A DNA stretch of 64,000 bases from Pseudomonas lundensis. Lineage in GTDB: Bacteria; Pseudomonadota; Gammaproteobacteria; Pseudomonadales; Pseudomonadaceae. Shown in pieces: positions 18,827 to 26,975 of this stretch. The notes below the pieces were generated by a model, which saw only the letters and a program-made list of their open reading frames with translations, ran no database searches and was not told where the DNA came from. The stretch lies in contig NZ_NQKI01000019.1 in assembly GCF_002269125.1 (NCBI RefSeq), positions 25,131 through 89,130 on the forward strand, written 5' to 3'. A program made the position numbers and the translations under genes. The stretch's first letter is position 1. The number at the start of each line of letters is the position of its first letter.

Positions 18827-19588
18827 ATGCCATTTCAAGTGATTGATAACCAACGGCTTTACCGACAGATCGCAGATCAATTGCGTGCCCTGATCGACAG
18901 CGGAGAATTTCCGCCCGGCAGCCGTTTGCCCGCCGAACGCGAATTGGCCAAGTTGCTGGGGGTAAGTCGCGCATCGGTGCGTGAAGCGATGATTGCGCTG
19001 GAAGTGATCGGGCTGGTGGATGTTCGCGTAGGCAATGGCGTTTTGGTGTGTGAGCCGCCGGCCAAACCCGTGTCGGATGAACCGGTGATGCGGCAAGTCA
19101 CGCGCAATCAGTGGCAAGAGCTGGACCCGGAACTGGGTATCGACGTGGATTTCAGCGCAGAGATCCCGCCGTTCGCCTTGCTACAGGCCCGTCGCCTGAT
19201 TGAGCCCGAAGCCGCGGCACTGGCCGCACTGAATGCCAGCGATGAAGAACTGGCCGGGATTCGTGAAGCGTTCGAGCGCAACGTCCAAGACAACCGCGAA
19301 GGCTCGCATACCCACCCCGGCGACCGCCTGTTTCATATCCGGATTGCACAAGCATCTGACAACCCGGCGTACGCACTGATGATTCAGCATTTGTTGGGTC
19401 ACCGTTACGGCAGCCTGTTCCAGCGCCTGCAAAGCCATTACACCTCGGGCGACATGCCGCACCGTTCCGAAGACGAGCACCGCACTATTCTGCACGCCCT
19501 GGAGCAGCACGACGCACAAGGCGCGCGTCAGGCAATGACCGACCACCTGGACGAAGTGATCCGCATCTTCAGTCGTAACGGGCAATAA
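18827..19588 (+). CDS. GntR/FCD-family regulator of the fucose operon
   Basis: A 253-residue FadR-type repressor: winged helix at residues 5-75 (RQIADQLRALIDSGEFPPGS, RELAKLLGVSRASVREA) and a C-terminal FCD ligand domain from about residue 95, with RRLIEPEAAALA and metal-type histidines in FHIRIA and LLGHRY. It is divergent from the fucose operon, and the two identical palindromes between them are its likely sites. The likely inducer is a pathway intermediate such as 2-keto-3-deoxy-L-fuconate. The start at 18827 matches family N-termini; ATG 18800 is an alternative. Confidence 0.88.
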   Translation: MPFQVIDNQRLYRQIADQLRALIDSGEFPPGSRLPAERELAKLLGVSRASVREAMIALEVIGLVDVRVGNGVLVCEPPAKPVSDEPVMRQVTRNQWQELDPELGIDVDFSAEIPPFALLQARRLIEPEAAALAALNASDEELAGIREAFERNVQDNREGSHTHPGDRLFHIRIAQASDNPAYALMIQHLLGHRYGSLFQRLQSHYTSGDMPHRSEDEHRTILHALEQHDAQGARQAMTDHLDEVIRIFSRNGQ

Positions 19589-19624
19589 GCGGCAGGCATT
19601 GCGCCTGCCGCGTTGAGTGACGGC

Positions 19625-20935
19625 TTATTGGAAGCTGTAAGGCGTGAGCGCTGTCGGGTCAATGTTTCGCTCGACAGTCGCCATTGCGTCTTTGAGCGGG
19701 CACAGCAAACCGACGCTTGTGGTGCGGCAGTCGTTGGCGCTTTTGAAGTCGCTGTTCAGCGGTTTGGCCTGGCCTTGCAGTTGCGTCAGGTTGCGGATCT
19801 GATCCATCGACTGTGCTTCAAAGGCGATGCGCAGGAAGTAGTCGCCGGTTTTGACTTCCTTGTAACGTTCGAACTGCAACGTGCCCACGGGCGGGATGTT
19901 GTTTTCGAGGTAGTCGCCCAGCTTCCAGCCAAAACCAAGCATGGTGCGCAAGTAAGAAATATTGGTGTCGTGGGCCACCAACAGCATCAGCGGTACGTCA
20001 GGCGGAGCGCCAGTGGCGTCTTTGGCGGCCAGGGCCGTGCCTTGTTTGAGTTCCAGTGAAATCTGGTTCATCAGCTCCGAGGCGCCCCGGCTGGCGATGT
20101 ACGGGATGTCATTGAGAAAGTCATATTTGGCTTTGGTCAGCACCATCAGGCTCGACACTTCAGCGGGCGTGCGGGCATGGCCGAACGCGACCTTCTCCAG
20201 CGGCAGCCCCTGACTGTATTCAAGACGGAACACTTCACCCATGTTGGCGCCCGCGCTCAGGCCCTTGATTGAAAACCGGCCTTTCTCGTTCTGCACCAGC
20301 TTCCAGGGTTCCTGCCCGTATGGGCAATTGGCGTCAGGCAAACACGTGATTTCACGCAGGGTGTGTTCAAAGGGGGCGTAACGCTTTTGGGCCGCCTCGA
20401 CGCTGCCGCCCAACGCCTTGAGAATTTGTGCCTTGGCCTTTTCGGGGTTGAGGGCGGCGAAGCTCATTTCATTGGCCTGAAACAGGGCGTCCTGTTTGCC
20501 CGCTACGTAGGTCGGCTGGAAGCCGCAGCCCGGGAACATGCCGTCGAGCAGGGCTTGGGCCGTGGCTTTGGTACGTTGCAGCGGGCTGGCGTGTACCAGC
20601 AGGTGTTTAGCGTCTGGACAGCCCGCGGGAATCAGCCCCGCGTTGCGCAGAACCGCACCGCGATAGCGGCCCATTTCCACGGCCCCGCTGTAACCATGGC
20701 CGGTCAGATCACCCAAGGGCACCAACCAGGTCGGCCATTGCCGCTGGGTGACATGGGTCAACAGCTTTTCATTGGACTCGGTGGGTGGACGTACCCCGTG
20801 GCGACTGACTTGAACCACTTTATCCAGCACATAGCCATCACTGCTGGGCGTTTGGGCGAAGGCGGCAGGGCTCAGGGCGCTGCCCAAAAGCAGGGCCAGG
20901 GCGAGGCGGGAGACAGAGAACGCAGAGTGTTTCAT
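19625..20935 (-). CDS. Periplasmic histidine acid phosphatase, AppA-like phytase (copy 1)
   Basis: Hydrolyses phosphomonoesters such as phytate or sugar phosphates in the periplasm. The 436-residue precursor has a signal peptide (residues 1-27, ending SPAAFAQ), the phosphohistidine motif RHGVRPP at 45-51 and the proton-donor motif AHDTN near residue 325, which is the HDTN form seen in E. coli AppA. Paired cysteines (GCP, PGCG, CLPDANCPYG) suggest disulfides. AAAGGAAATCTC precedes the chosen ATG. It is a paralogue of the next gene. Glucose-1-phosphatase activity is a fair alternative to phytase. Confidence 0.9.
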   Translation of the reverse strand: MKHSAFSVSRLALALLLGSALSPAAFAQTPSSDGYVLDKVVQVSRHGVRPPTESNEKLLTHVTQRQWPTWLVPLGDLTGHGYSGAVEMGRYRGAVLRNAGLIPAGCPDAKHLLVHASPLQRTKATAQALLDGMFPGCGFQPTYVAGKQDALFQANEMSFAALNPEKAKAQILKALGGSVEAAQKRYAPFEHTLREITCLPDANCPYGQEPWKLVQNEKGRFSIKGLSAGANMGEVFRLEYSQGLPLEKVAFGHARTPAEVSSLMVLTKAKYDFLNDIPYIASRGASELMNQISLELKQGTALAAKDATGAPPDVPLMLLVAHDTNISYLRTMLGFGWKLGDYLENNIPPVGTLQFERYKEVKTGDYFLRIAFEAQSMDQIRNLTQLQGQAKPLNSDFKSANDCRTTSVGLLCPLKDAMATVERNIDPTALTPYSFQ

Positions 20936-21084
20936 GAGATTTCCTTTTGGCAACGCTGCGCAGGGGAACCTGCTGGTTCTTCCAGGACACAATTGGCGAC
21001 AGAGTTTAGTCGGCCGAAATAGGATGCGCGGCATTTGTGTGCGCTGGCGCAGGCAACGACGCGTCGCAGCCTGCGCCACCGTCG

Positions 21085-22389
21085 TCAGGGATAGCGATAT
21101 GCGGTCAGGGCTGTGCGGTCGATGGCCTTATTCAGGTGCTCGGCAAAATCGTTGAGTGGGCATAGGGTGCCCACGCGGGTGAGTTTGCAGCCCGGCATAT
21201 TGAAGTCGGTTTGCAGTGGCGTGTTGTCAGCTGTCAATGGCGTGAGATTGCGCATTTGATCCGGGCTTTGCGTCACGAACGTGGTGCGAATGAAGCGCTC
21301 GCCGCTGTCTGCGTCGCGGTAACGTTCAAATGCCAGGGTGCCGGTGGGCGGGATATTGCCCGGCTGGTACTCGCCCAGCGTCCAGTGAAACCCGAGCATG
21401 GTGCGCAATTGCGAGAGGTTGGTGTCATGGGCCACGATCACCAGCAACGGTGCCGCAGGTGGATTGCCCAGCGGATCGGCCTGCTCCAGTGGCGTGCCTT
21501 GCTCCAGCGCCAGCCGCAGCTGGTTCATCAGTTGCGAACCGCCGCGTTTGGCGATGTGTGGCGTGTCGTTGACGAAGTCATATTTGGCGCGGTGCAAACG
21601 GGTCAGCGCCATCACCTGTTTGGCGTCTGTCGCGTGACCGAACGCCACCTCGTTCAAGGGTTTGCCCTCGCTGTATTGCAGGCGGAAGGTTTCGCCCAGG
21701 GAGGAGGCCTTGTCCAGCCCTTTGATTTTCAGGCGCCCCTCATCGTTTTGCTTGATGACCCATTCAGCGTCGTAGAACGGGCACGGTTTGCCCTCAATGC
21801 ACGCGGCGGCTTTGAGCAAATCCATATCGGGTTTCAGGCGGGCCTTTGCAGCTTGCAGGTCGCCGCCCAGCGCTTTGAGGATTTCAGCTTTGGCGATGGC
21901 CGGATCGACGCGGGCGAAGTCCATCTTGTCAGTCTGAAACAGCGGATCGTGGGACTGTGCGCTGGCATGGGGTTTCTCGCCGCAGCCGGGGAACATGCCG
22001 TCCATCAACGCCGCTGCGGTGGCGCGGGTACGTTGTTTTGGGCTCGAAACCGCGTATAGCGTGCCGTCTTTTGGGCAGCCCGCTGGCAGCAAACCGGCCT
22101 GACGATACTGTTCGGCTTGCCAGGCGCCCATCAAACTGGTGGCCAGATAGCCGTGGCCAGTGAGTTCGCCATCGCGCACCAGCCAGGTGGGCCATTGGCG
22201 TTGCGTGGCGTCTACCAGTTTGGCGGTGTCGGTTTGCGGACGAATGCCATGGCGGCTGACTTGCACGGCTTTTTCAAGCACGTAGTGGCCATTGTCCTGA
22301 GCGTGTGCCGTCAACGGTGTGGTCAGGCTCAAGGCGACGCTCAATAGCGGGGCGCCCAGACGGGCAAAGTGTGAGAGAGAAACGTTCAT
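21085..22389 (-). CDS. Periplasmic histidine acid phosphatase, AppA-like (copy 2)
   Basis: A 434-residue paralogue of the neighbouring phosphatase, with signal peptide (1-30, ending LTAHAQ). It shares blocks such as QRQWPTWLV, LTGHGY, LPAGCP, DGMFPGCG and FGHA. The active-site motif reads RHGIRPQ (46-52): the last proline of RHGxRxP is replaced by Gln. The donor motif AHDTN is intact. The tandem pair may divide substrates or cleavage positions between them. It starts 38 bp after the porin gene. Confidence 0.9.
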   Translation of the reverse strand: MNVSLSHFARLGAPLLSVALSLTTPLTAHAQDNGHYVLEKAVQVSRHGIRPQTDTAKLVDATQRQWPTWLVRDGELTGHGYLATSLMGAWQAEQYRQAGLLPAGCPKDGTLYAVSSPKQRTRATAAALMDGMFPGCGEKPHASAQSHDPLFQTDKMDFARVDPAIAKAEILKALGGDLQAAKARLKPDMDLLKAAACIEGKPCPFYDAEWVIKQNDEGRLKIKGLDKASSLGETFRLQYSEGKPLNEVAFGHATDAKQVMALTRLHRAKYDFVNDTPHIAKRGGSQLMNQLRLALEQGTPLEQADPLGNPPAAPLLVIVAHDTNLSQLRTMLGFHWTLGEYQPGNIPPTGTLAFERYRDADSGERFIRTTFVTQSPDQMRNLTPLTADNTPLQTDFNMPGCKLTRVGTLCPLNDFAEHLNKAIDRTALTAYRYP

Positions 22390-22426
22390 TCACAGTCTCC
22401 AGCGAGGTTTGAAGGGCGGGACGCGG

Positions 22427-23185
22427 TCAGAATTTGTATTTGAAGCCCACGCGATAGCGGGCCTGACGCTCGTCCGTGTTTTTGTCGACGTAGACGTCCG
22501 CCACTTCAACGTACGGGGTGAAAAAGTGGGTCAGCTTGTAGTCGATATACAGCTTGTTGCTGTAGTTGCGTTTCTTGCCATCGAAGGCGATCTGGTTGCT
22601 GTAGATCTCTTTGCGCGCCACGCCGATGGACATGTGCTCGGTCTTGTATTTGCCACCCAGCGACCAGACGTTGTCGCGTTTGGTTTCGTTGCCGTTTTTG
22701 TAGGTCGTGACTTTGTAGTAGTAGCCGGGCGTGGCTGAGAAGCCGTAACCCAGTTCATACGGGAACTTCAGTGCAGGTTTGTAGGACTTTTTATCTTTGC
22801 CTTGTGAATAGGTGAACTTGGGTTTGAATTTCAAATGCTTGGTGAGTTTGTGCGAGTACTTGACCTTGCCCTTGAGGGAGTCCTTGGTCATGTGTTCAAA
22901 CGGCTGACCCGGCTGGCCATTGCTCTTCTCGGCCGGGCTGGCGACGAACTGGAAAGAGAACGCCAGGCCGTTATCCAGTGCCTGGGTGATCATCACCTTG
23001 TCGGTGTGATCGCGTTCCTTTTCGTTGTACTGGTGTTGGTAATCCAGTTCCAGCGCCTGAACGGCCGCCGGCATTAACAACAGGCCACCTTCCAGCGCGG
23101 TGAAGCACAGGGCGGCCAGCAATCCTTTGTTCAGTGCAGGTTTGCACACGTGTGCATTTTGGGGCGTATTCAATGGGTTAGTCAT
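22427..23185 (-). CDS. KdgM-like outer-membrane porin, lysine-rich
   Basis: A 252-residue outer-membrane beta-barrel: signal peptide ending PAAVQA, alternating amphipathic strands, and a terminal Phe (RVGFKYKF) as the assembly signal. It resembles the oligogalacturonate porin family KdgM, monomeric 12-strand channels for acidic oligosaccharides. About 30 lysines in the roughly 205-residue mature part make it strongly basic, which fits an anionic substrate. The N-region before the signal core is unusually long and its DNA contains a palindrome shared with the IMPase gene. A GTG start inside that palindrome is a possible alternative. Confidence 0.82.
   Translation of the reverse strand: MTNPLNTPQNAHVCKPALNKGLLAALCFTALEGGLLLMPAAVQALELDYQHQYNEKERDHTDKVMITQALDNGLAFSFQFVASPAEKSNGQPGQPFEHMTKDSLKGKVKYSHKLTKHLKFKPKFTYSQGKDKKSYKPALKFPYELGYGFSATPGYYYKVTTYKNGNETKRDNVWSLGGKYKTEHMSIGVARKEIYSNQIAFDGKKRNYSNKLYIDYKLTHFFTPYVEVADVYVDKNTDERQARYRVGFKYKF
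23143..23156. promoter_or_regulatory. Probable LacI-type operator, copy at the porin gene
   Basis: TGCACACGTGTGCA, a perfect 14-bp palindrome with a central CG, as LacI-family operators have. It lies within the first codons of the annotated porin frame. The same palindrome occurs before the IMPase-family gene at 25657. Confidence 0.7.
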
Positions 23186-23198
23186 CTTGTTAGCTCAT

Positions 23199-23213
23199 TT
23201 ATTGTTGTTGTTA
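23199..23213 (-). promoter_or_regulatory. Putative Hfq/Crc (CA) motif before the porin
   Basis: The messenger reads TAACAACAACAATAA 14 bases before the ATG at 23185. It supports the longer start for the porin. Confidence 0.6.
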
Positions 23214-23337
23214 GATCCAAGACAAATACGAGGGGGTGTCAGGGCTTGGTTAACACAACTCCTTGCTGGCATTTGCCAACTATGCAGGGTGAATGTTTCA
23301 GGGGTATGTCACTTTTTGTTTCAAAATCAACAGGCTG

Positions 23338-24726
23338 TTAGGGCTGCACAGGCACCAGGGTTTCTTCGCGCTTTGGCAAAGTCGGCGGCTGGCGTTTTTG
23401 CAAGTGCAGGGCAAACAGGGCCGTCATCAGGACTGAGATCAGGGAGGCGCTGACCCAGAAAATTGACAGCGTCTGGAAGTCGTATGCCTTGCTGCCATCA
23501 CCGAGCACGGTGGTGCCGTGTTCGATCAACACCCCGGTGAGAATTTCCCCGGCGGCGGCCCCTGCGTAACTGGCGATGCCAATCATGCCCAATGCGGCAC
23601 CCGCAGCACTTTTGGCCGCAATGTCAGTGGCCATGAGCCCGCCCAAAAAGCACAGCAGTGCGCCCATCGACAGGCCAAAAAACATCATCGAAACCGCGTC
23701 CAGCCAGTAGTGCCCGGCGGGGACGAACAGGAAAGCGCTCAGTGACAGGGTGTTCATCAAGCCGAATATCATTGCCAATGCATTGCGTTTGCCGTTGAAG
23801 AAACGGTCGGAGATCAAGCCGCTGAGCCCGGTGCCGATGATGCCGAACACCCCGGTGATGGAAATCAGGGTTGAGGCGCTCAGGGTGTTGTAGGCCTTGG
23901 CGTTCTCCAGAAAAAACACCCCCCAGGAGATCACTGCGTAACGACCGATGTACATCAGGCAAGACGCCAGTGCCAGCAGCCACAGGGCCGGGTTTTTCAG
24001 CAGGGCCAATTGTTTGCTGAAGATGCTGGGGGCGGGCGAGTCGTCGGGTGTGGGTGTTTGCGCTTCATGGTGCACGGGTGGGTAACCGCAGCTTTGCGGC
24101 GAGTCGGCCATGAAAAAGAAAATCAGTGCCAGCCCGGCCAGCCCCATCAAGGTCGCCAGCCCGTAGCCATATTGCCAACCCCACGTCACCACCACGGCGG
24201 CCACGGCCACGTAGGTCAACGCCTCGCCCAGGCTGTGGGCAATCGACCAGAAGCCATAAAATGTGCCGCGTTCCTTGTCGCTGTACCAGCGTGACAGCGA
24301 GACCACGCACGGTCCGACGCCCATGGACTGCGCCCAACCGTTCAGGCCCCAGATCAAAGTCAGAATGACAGTGTTGGTGGTCAGGCCCATGCAGGCGTTG
24401 ACGATGGCGCTGAGCAGCAGGCCCAGCATCATGAAGCGGCGCACGTTGGCGTGGTCGGCCAGAAACCCGTTGACCAGTTTGCCGATGGCGTAGGCAAAAA
24501 ACAGCGCCGAGCCGATGATGCCCAGTTGGGTGGGGTTGAGCAGGTTGTTAGCGACCAGTGCGGGCTTGACCACGTTGAACGACAGGCGGCAGACGTAGAA
24601 CAGCGCGTAACTCAGGGACATCGACAGAAAGGTTTGCCAGCGCAACCGCTTGAACCGATCCATATCCGGGGTAGCCGGTCCTTGCCGGGCAGGCGCAGCC
24701 TTAAAGGCATTGAGCAGAGAAGTCAT
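23338..24726 (-). CDS. Organophosphate:phosphate antiporter family transporter (GlpT/UhpT type)
   Basis: A 462-residue MFS protein with 12 helices. The N-terminal region LFYVCRLSFNVVKPAL matches the OPA family signature around the phosphate-binding arginine, and GLNGWAQSMGVGPCVVSLSRW (in two adjacent blocks) and WSIAHSLGEA are further family motifs. Members exchange a phosphorylated metabolite (glycerol-3-phosphate, hexose-6-phosphate) for inorganic phosphate. Next to phosphatases and an IMPase-family enzyme, an inositol or sugar monophosphate is a likely substrate. It has a CA motif in its leader. Confidence 0.85.
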   Translation of the reverse strand: MTSLLNAFKAAPARQGPATPDMDRFKRLRWQTFLSMSLSYALFYVCRLSFNVVKPALVANNLLNPTQLGIIGSALFFAYAIGKLVNGFLADHANVRRFMMLGLLLSAIVNACMGLTTNTVILTLIWGLNGWAQSMGVGPCVVSLSRWYSDKERGTFYGFWSIAHSLGEALTYVAVAAVVVTWGWQYGYGLATLMGLAGLALIFFFMADSPQSCGYPPVHHEAQTPTPDDSPAPSIFSKQLALLKNPALWLLALASCLMYIGRYAVISWGVFFLENAKAYNTLSASTLISITGVFGIIGTGLSGLISDRFFNGKRNALAMIFGLMNTLSLSAFLFVPAGHYWLDAVSMMFFGLSMGALLCFLGGLMATDIAAKSAAGAALGMIGIASYAGAAAGEILTGVLIEHGTTVLGDGSKAYDFQTLSIFWVSASLISVLMTALFALHLQKRQPPTLPKREETLVPVQP

Positions 24727-24741
24727 GGTGCAAGGTTTCCT

Positions 24742-24756
24742 GTTTATTGTTTTTCA
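24742..24756 (-). promoter_or_regulatory. Putative Hfq/Crc (CA) motif before the OPA transporter
   Basis: The messenger reads GAAAAACAATAAACAGG upstream of the ATG at 24726. Confidence 0.5.
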
Positions 24757-24805
24757 GTCCGCGCCTTGCAGGCACGGCCGGTTCCAGGTCAGGCAGCGCA
24801 ATGTA

Positions 24806-25639
24806 TCAAGCCGTTAGCGAGGGACCTATCAGGTTCGCCAGCGCCGGGTAGAGCTGTGGTGCGGCCACCAATAACGGATTGCCCTCGGTCAGGCCGCCGT
24901 CGCGTAGAAAGTCGCTGCATTGCCCGCCTGCTTCGCGCACCAGCACCAACCCGGCGAGGCAATCCCAACTGTTGATGTGGGTTTCGTAGTAGCCCAGCAG
25001 GCGTCCTGCGGCGACATAGGCAATCATTAAGGCACCCGAACCGTTACGAATGAACATGCCGCCTTCATCCAGTAGCTGCTTGAGAAAAGGCAAAAAGTGT
25101 TCTTTGCCGCGTCGGTGAGAGGTACCGACACCGGTTACGCCCTGCGTCAGGTCAGTGGCCGGGTTCACTTCGATGCGGGTCTGGTTCACAAAGGCGCCAT
25201 GGCCCCGGCACGCGTGAAACAACTCGTCATGGTTGGCGTCAGCGACTGCGCCCAGCCACGGTTCGCCATCGACCAGCAGGCCAATCGACACGCACCAGGT
25301 GTGCAAACCGTTCACGAAGCAGCTGGTGCCATCAATCGGGTCAACCACCCAGATGCAGCGTGCCTGCAACTCGCTGCCGCCGGTTTCTTCACCCAGAAAA
25401 CCGTCCTGGGGGAAATGTTCAGTCAGTTGCTGTTTGATGAAGTCTTCCAGTTCGCGGTCCGCGATGCTGACCACGTCTTGCCCCACGCCTGCTTTGTGGC
25501 TGACCTCAAGGCTGGCGCGCTGGCGGTAGTAGTCGAGCCCCAACTGAGCCGCCTGCACGGCGATGCGCTGGGCGTGCCGGTAACGCGCGTCGAGGTCGAG
25601 CGATTCGGGCGGCAGAAGGGCAGAGAGACTGTTGGGCAT
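24806..25639 (-). CDS. Inositol-monophosphatase family protein
   Basis: A 277-residue Mg2+-dependent, lithium-sensitive type phosphatase. Motifs: GEET at 83-86, DPIDGTS at 100-106 (metal and catalytic site) and NSWDCLAG near residue 222. It has no signal peptide, so it acts in the cytoplasm. Family members use inositol monophosphate, histidinol phosphate, PAPS or fructose 1,6-bisphosphate; the operon context favours inositol phosphate, by inference. The start at 25639 follows GAGG, with the palindromic operator 17 bp further up. A longer frame to 25744 would run through the operator. Confidence 0.88.
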   Translation of the reverse strand: MPNSLSALLPPESLDLDARYRHAQRIAVQAAQLGLDYYRQRASLEVSHKAGVGQDVVSIADRELEDFIKQQLTEHFPQDGFLGEETGGSELQARCIWVVDPIDGTSCFVNGLHTWCVSIGLLVDGEPWLGAVADANHDELFHACRGHGAFVNQTRIEVNPATDLTQGVTGVGTSHRRGKEHFLPFLKQLLDEGGMFIRNGSGALMIAYVAAGRLLGYYETHINSWDCLAGLVLVREAGGQCSDFLRDGGLTEGNPLLVAAPQLYPALANLIGPSLTA

Positions 25640-25655
25640 GCTGACATCCTCAAGT

Positions 25656-25671
25656 TTGCACACGTGTGCAA
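25656..25671. promoter_or_regulatory. Probable LacI-type operator before the IMPase gene
   Basis: TTGCACACGTGTGCAA is a perfect 16-bp palindrome with central CG, just upstream of the ribosome-binding site. It shares its 14-bp core with the site at 23143-23156. The LacI-family gene ends 117 bp away. Confidence 0.8.
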
Positions 25672-25787
25672 TCAGGCTTCTAAAAAAGTGAATCGTCCGG
25701 CTGCAGGAGAGAGAGGGCAGGGGACGACTCACTGTTGGGGTCATACAACACGAAATAAAAATTCAATTCAAGATCAAAATAAAATAA

Positions 25788-26798
25788 TTATTCCAATGTG
25801 CTGCTGCGTCTGACCAGCGTGACCGGGATAGAGCTGTGCGGCGTCGGCAACTGAAAATTTTTCCGACGGGCGATAATGGCCGCCACGGCACTTCTGGCTA
25901 ATGCCTGGCTGTCCTGACGCAGGGTGGTGAGGTGATAGGCTAAGTGGGCCGCTTGAGGAATATCGTCGAAACCGACGACCTGCACGTCCTTGGGCACTGA
26001 CAAATTCAACCCCAGGCGCAAGCCGTCCAGCGCCCCCAACGCCAGCATGTCGGTGGCGCAGAACAAGGCATCTGGCCGAACCCCGGTATTGAACAAATGG
26101 CACACCGCTGCGCGTCCGCCGTCATAGCCGGGGGCCGCGTCTTGTACCGCCACAGGGGTGATACCCGCCTCGGCCAGGCGTTCGCTGAATCCCAGCCAGC
26201 GTTCGCGGCTGCTGAAGTTGTGCTGGCCCTGACCGATGAACGCGGGACGCCTGGCACCGCTGGCCAGCAGGGTTTGTGCCGCCAGACGACCGCCGCCACG
26301 GTTGTCGCTGCCGATGACGTCGGCGCCTTCCAGCTCGTGGCCACGGTTAATCATCGCCACCGGGATGTGATGCTTGAGGTAATGCTGCACCACCGACAGG
26401 GGCGGCGAGGCCGACGTCAGAATCACCCCGGCGATTTGATAGCTCAGCAATTCGTGCAGCGATTGCTCCAGTTGCTGGGGATCGTCGGCATTCATCAGCA
26501 GCGGCATCAGCCCCTGTTTATTCAAGGCGTCCGTTATCGGACCGAGCAGGCTGGCACGAAACGGGCTTTCGAAGCCGGCGGTGACTACGCCGACAAAGTT
26601 GCTATAGCCCTTGTTCATCGTGCGGGCGATCAAATTGACCTGATAACCCAGTGCCTGCGCGGCGGCCATCACTTTGTCGCGGGTGTGGGGCGAGACACTG
26701 GCGCCCGGGGTGAACGTGCGCGAAACCGCCGAACGCGAGACCCCGGCGTGCCGGGCGACATCGTGGGCGGTGATTAAGTGGGCGTCGTCTTTAGGCAT
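25788..26798 (-). CDS. LacI-family transcriptional regulator
   Basis: A 336-residue repressor: helix-turn-helix at residues 10-30 (ITAHDVARHAGVSRSAVSRT), hinge helix (MAAAQALGYQVNLIA), then a periplasmic-binding-like effector domain (FVGVVTAGFESPF to VQVVGFDDIPQAAHL). The C-terminal GFDD and the LTTLRQD segment are standard for the family. It is the first gene of the organophosphate cluster on the same strand and probably binds the two TGCACACGTGTGCA palindromes. The effector is unknown; inositol or its phosphate would fit. Confidence 0.9.
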   Translation of the reverse strand: MPKDDAHLITAHDVARHAGVSRSAVSRTFTPGASVSPHTRDKVMAAAQALGYQVNLIARTMNKGYSNFVGVVTAGFESPFRASLLGPITDALNKQGLMPLLMNADDPQQLEQSLHELLSYQIAGVILTSASPPLSVVQHYLKHHIPVAMINRGHELEGADVIGSDNRGGGRLAAQTLLASGARRPAFIGQGQHNFSSRERWLGFSERLAEAGITPVAVQDAAPGYDGGRAAVCHLFNTGVRPDALFCATDMLALGALDGLRLGLNLSVPKDVQVVGFDDIPQAAHLAYHLTTLRQDSQALARSAVAAIIARRKNFQLPTPHSSIPVTLVRRSSTLE

Positions 26799-26955
26799 AA
26801 CGGGCACTGCGCGAAAAAGTAGAATCGCCACCCTAATGGCTTGCGCCGTAAATGCCTAGTGAGCCAAGCGCAGGATTTCAGGGAATTGACCCACGTGCGC
26901 TTGAAATCCCGAACAGGTGATGCGTATTTTGTACGGGTCGCCGTTCGCGGCTTGT

Positions 26956-26965
26956 ACAACAACAA
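26956..26965 (+). promoter_or_regulatory. Putative Hfq/Crc (CA) motif before the polyamine ligase
   Basis: ACAACAACAA runs directly into the Shine-Dalgarno sequence GGAAAGAG, 10 bases before the ATG at 26976. Confidence 0.6.
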
Positions 26966-26975
26966 GGAAAGAGTC

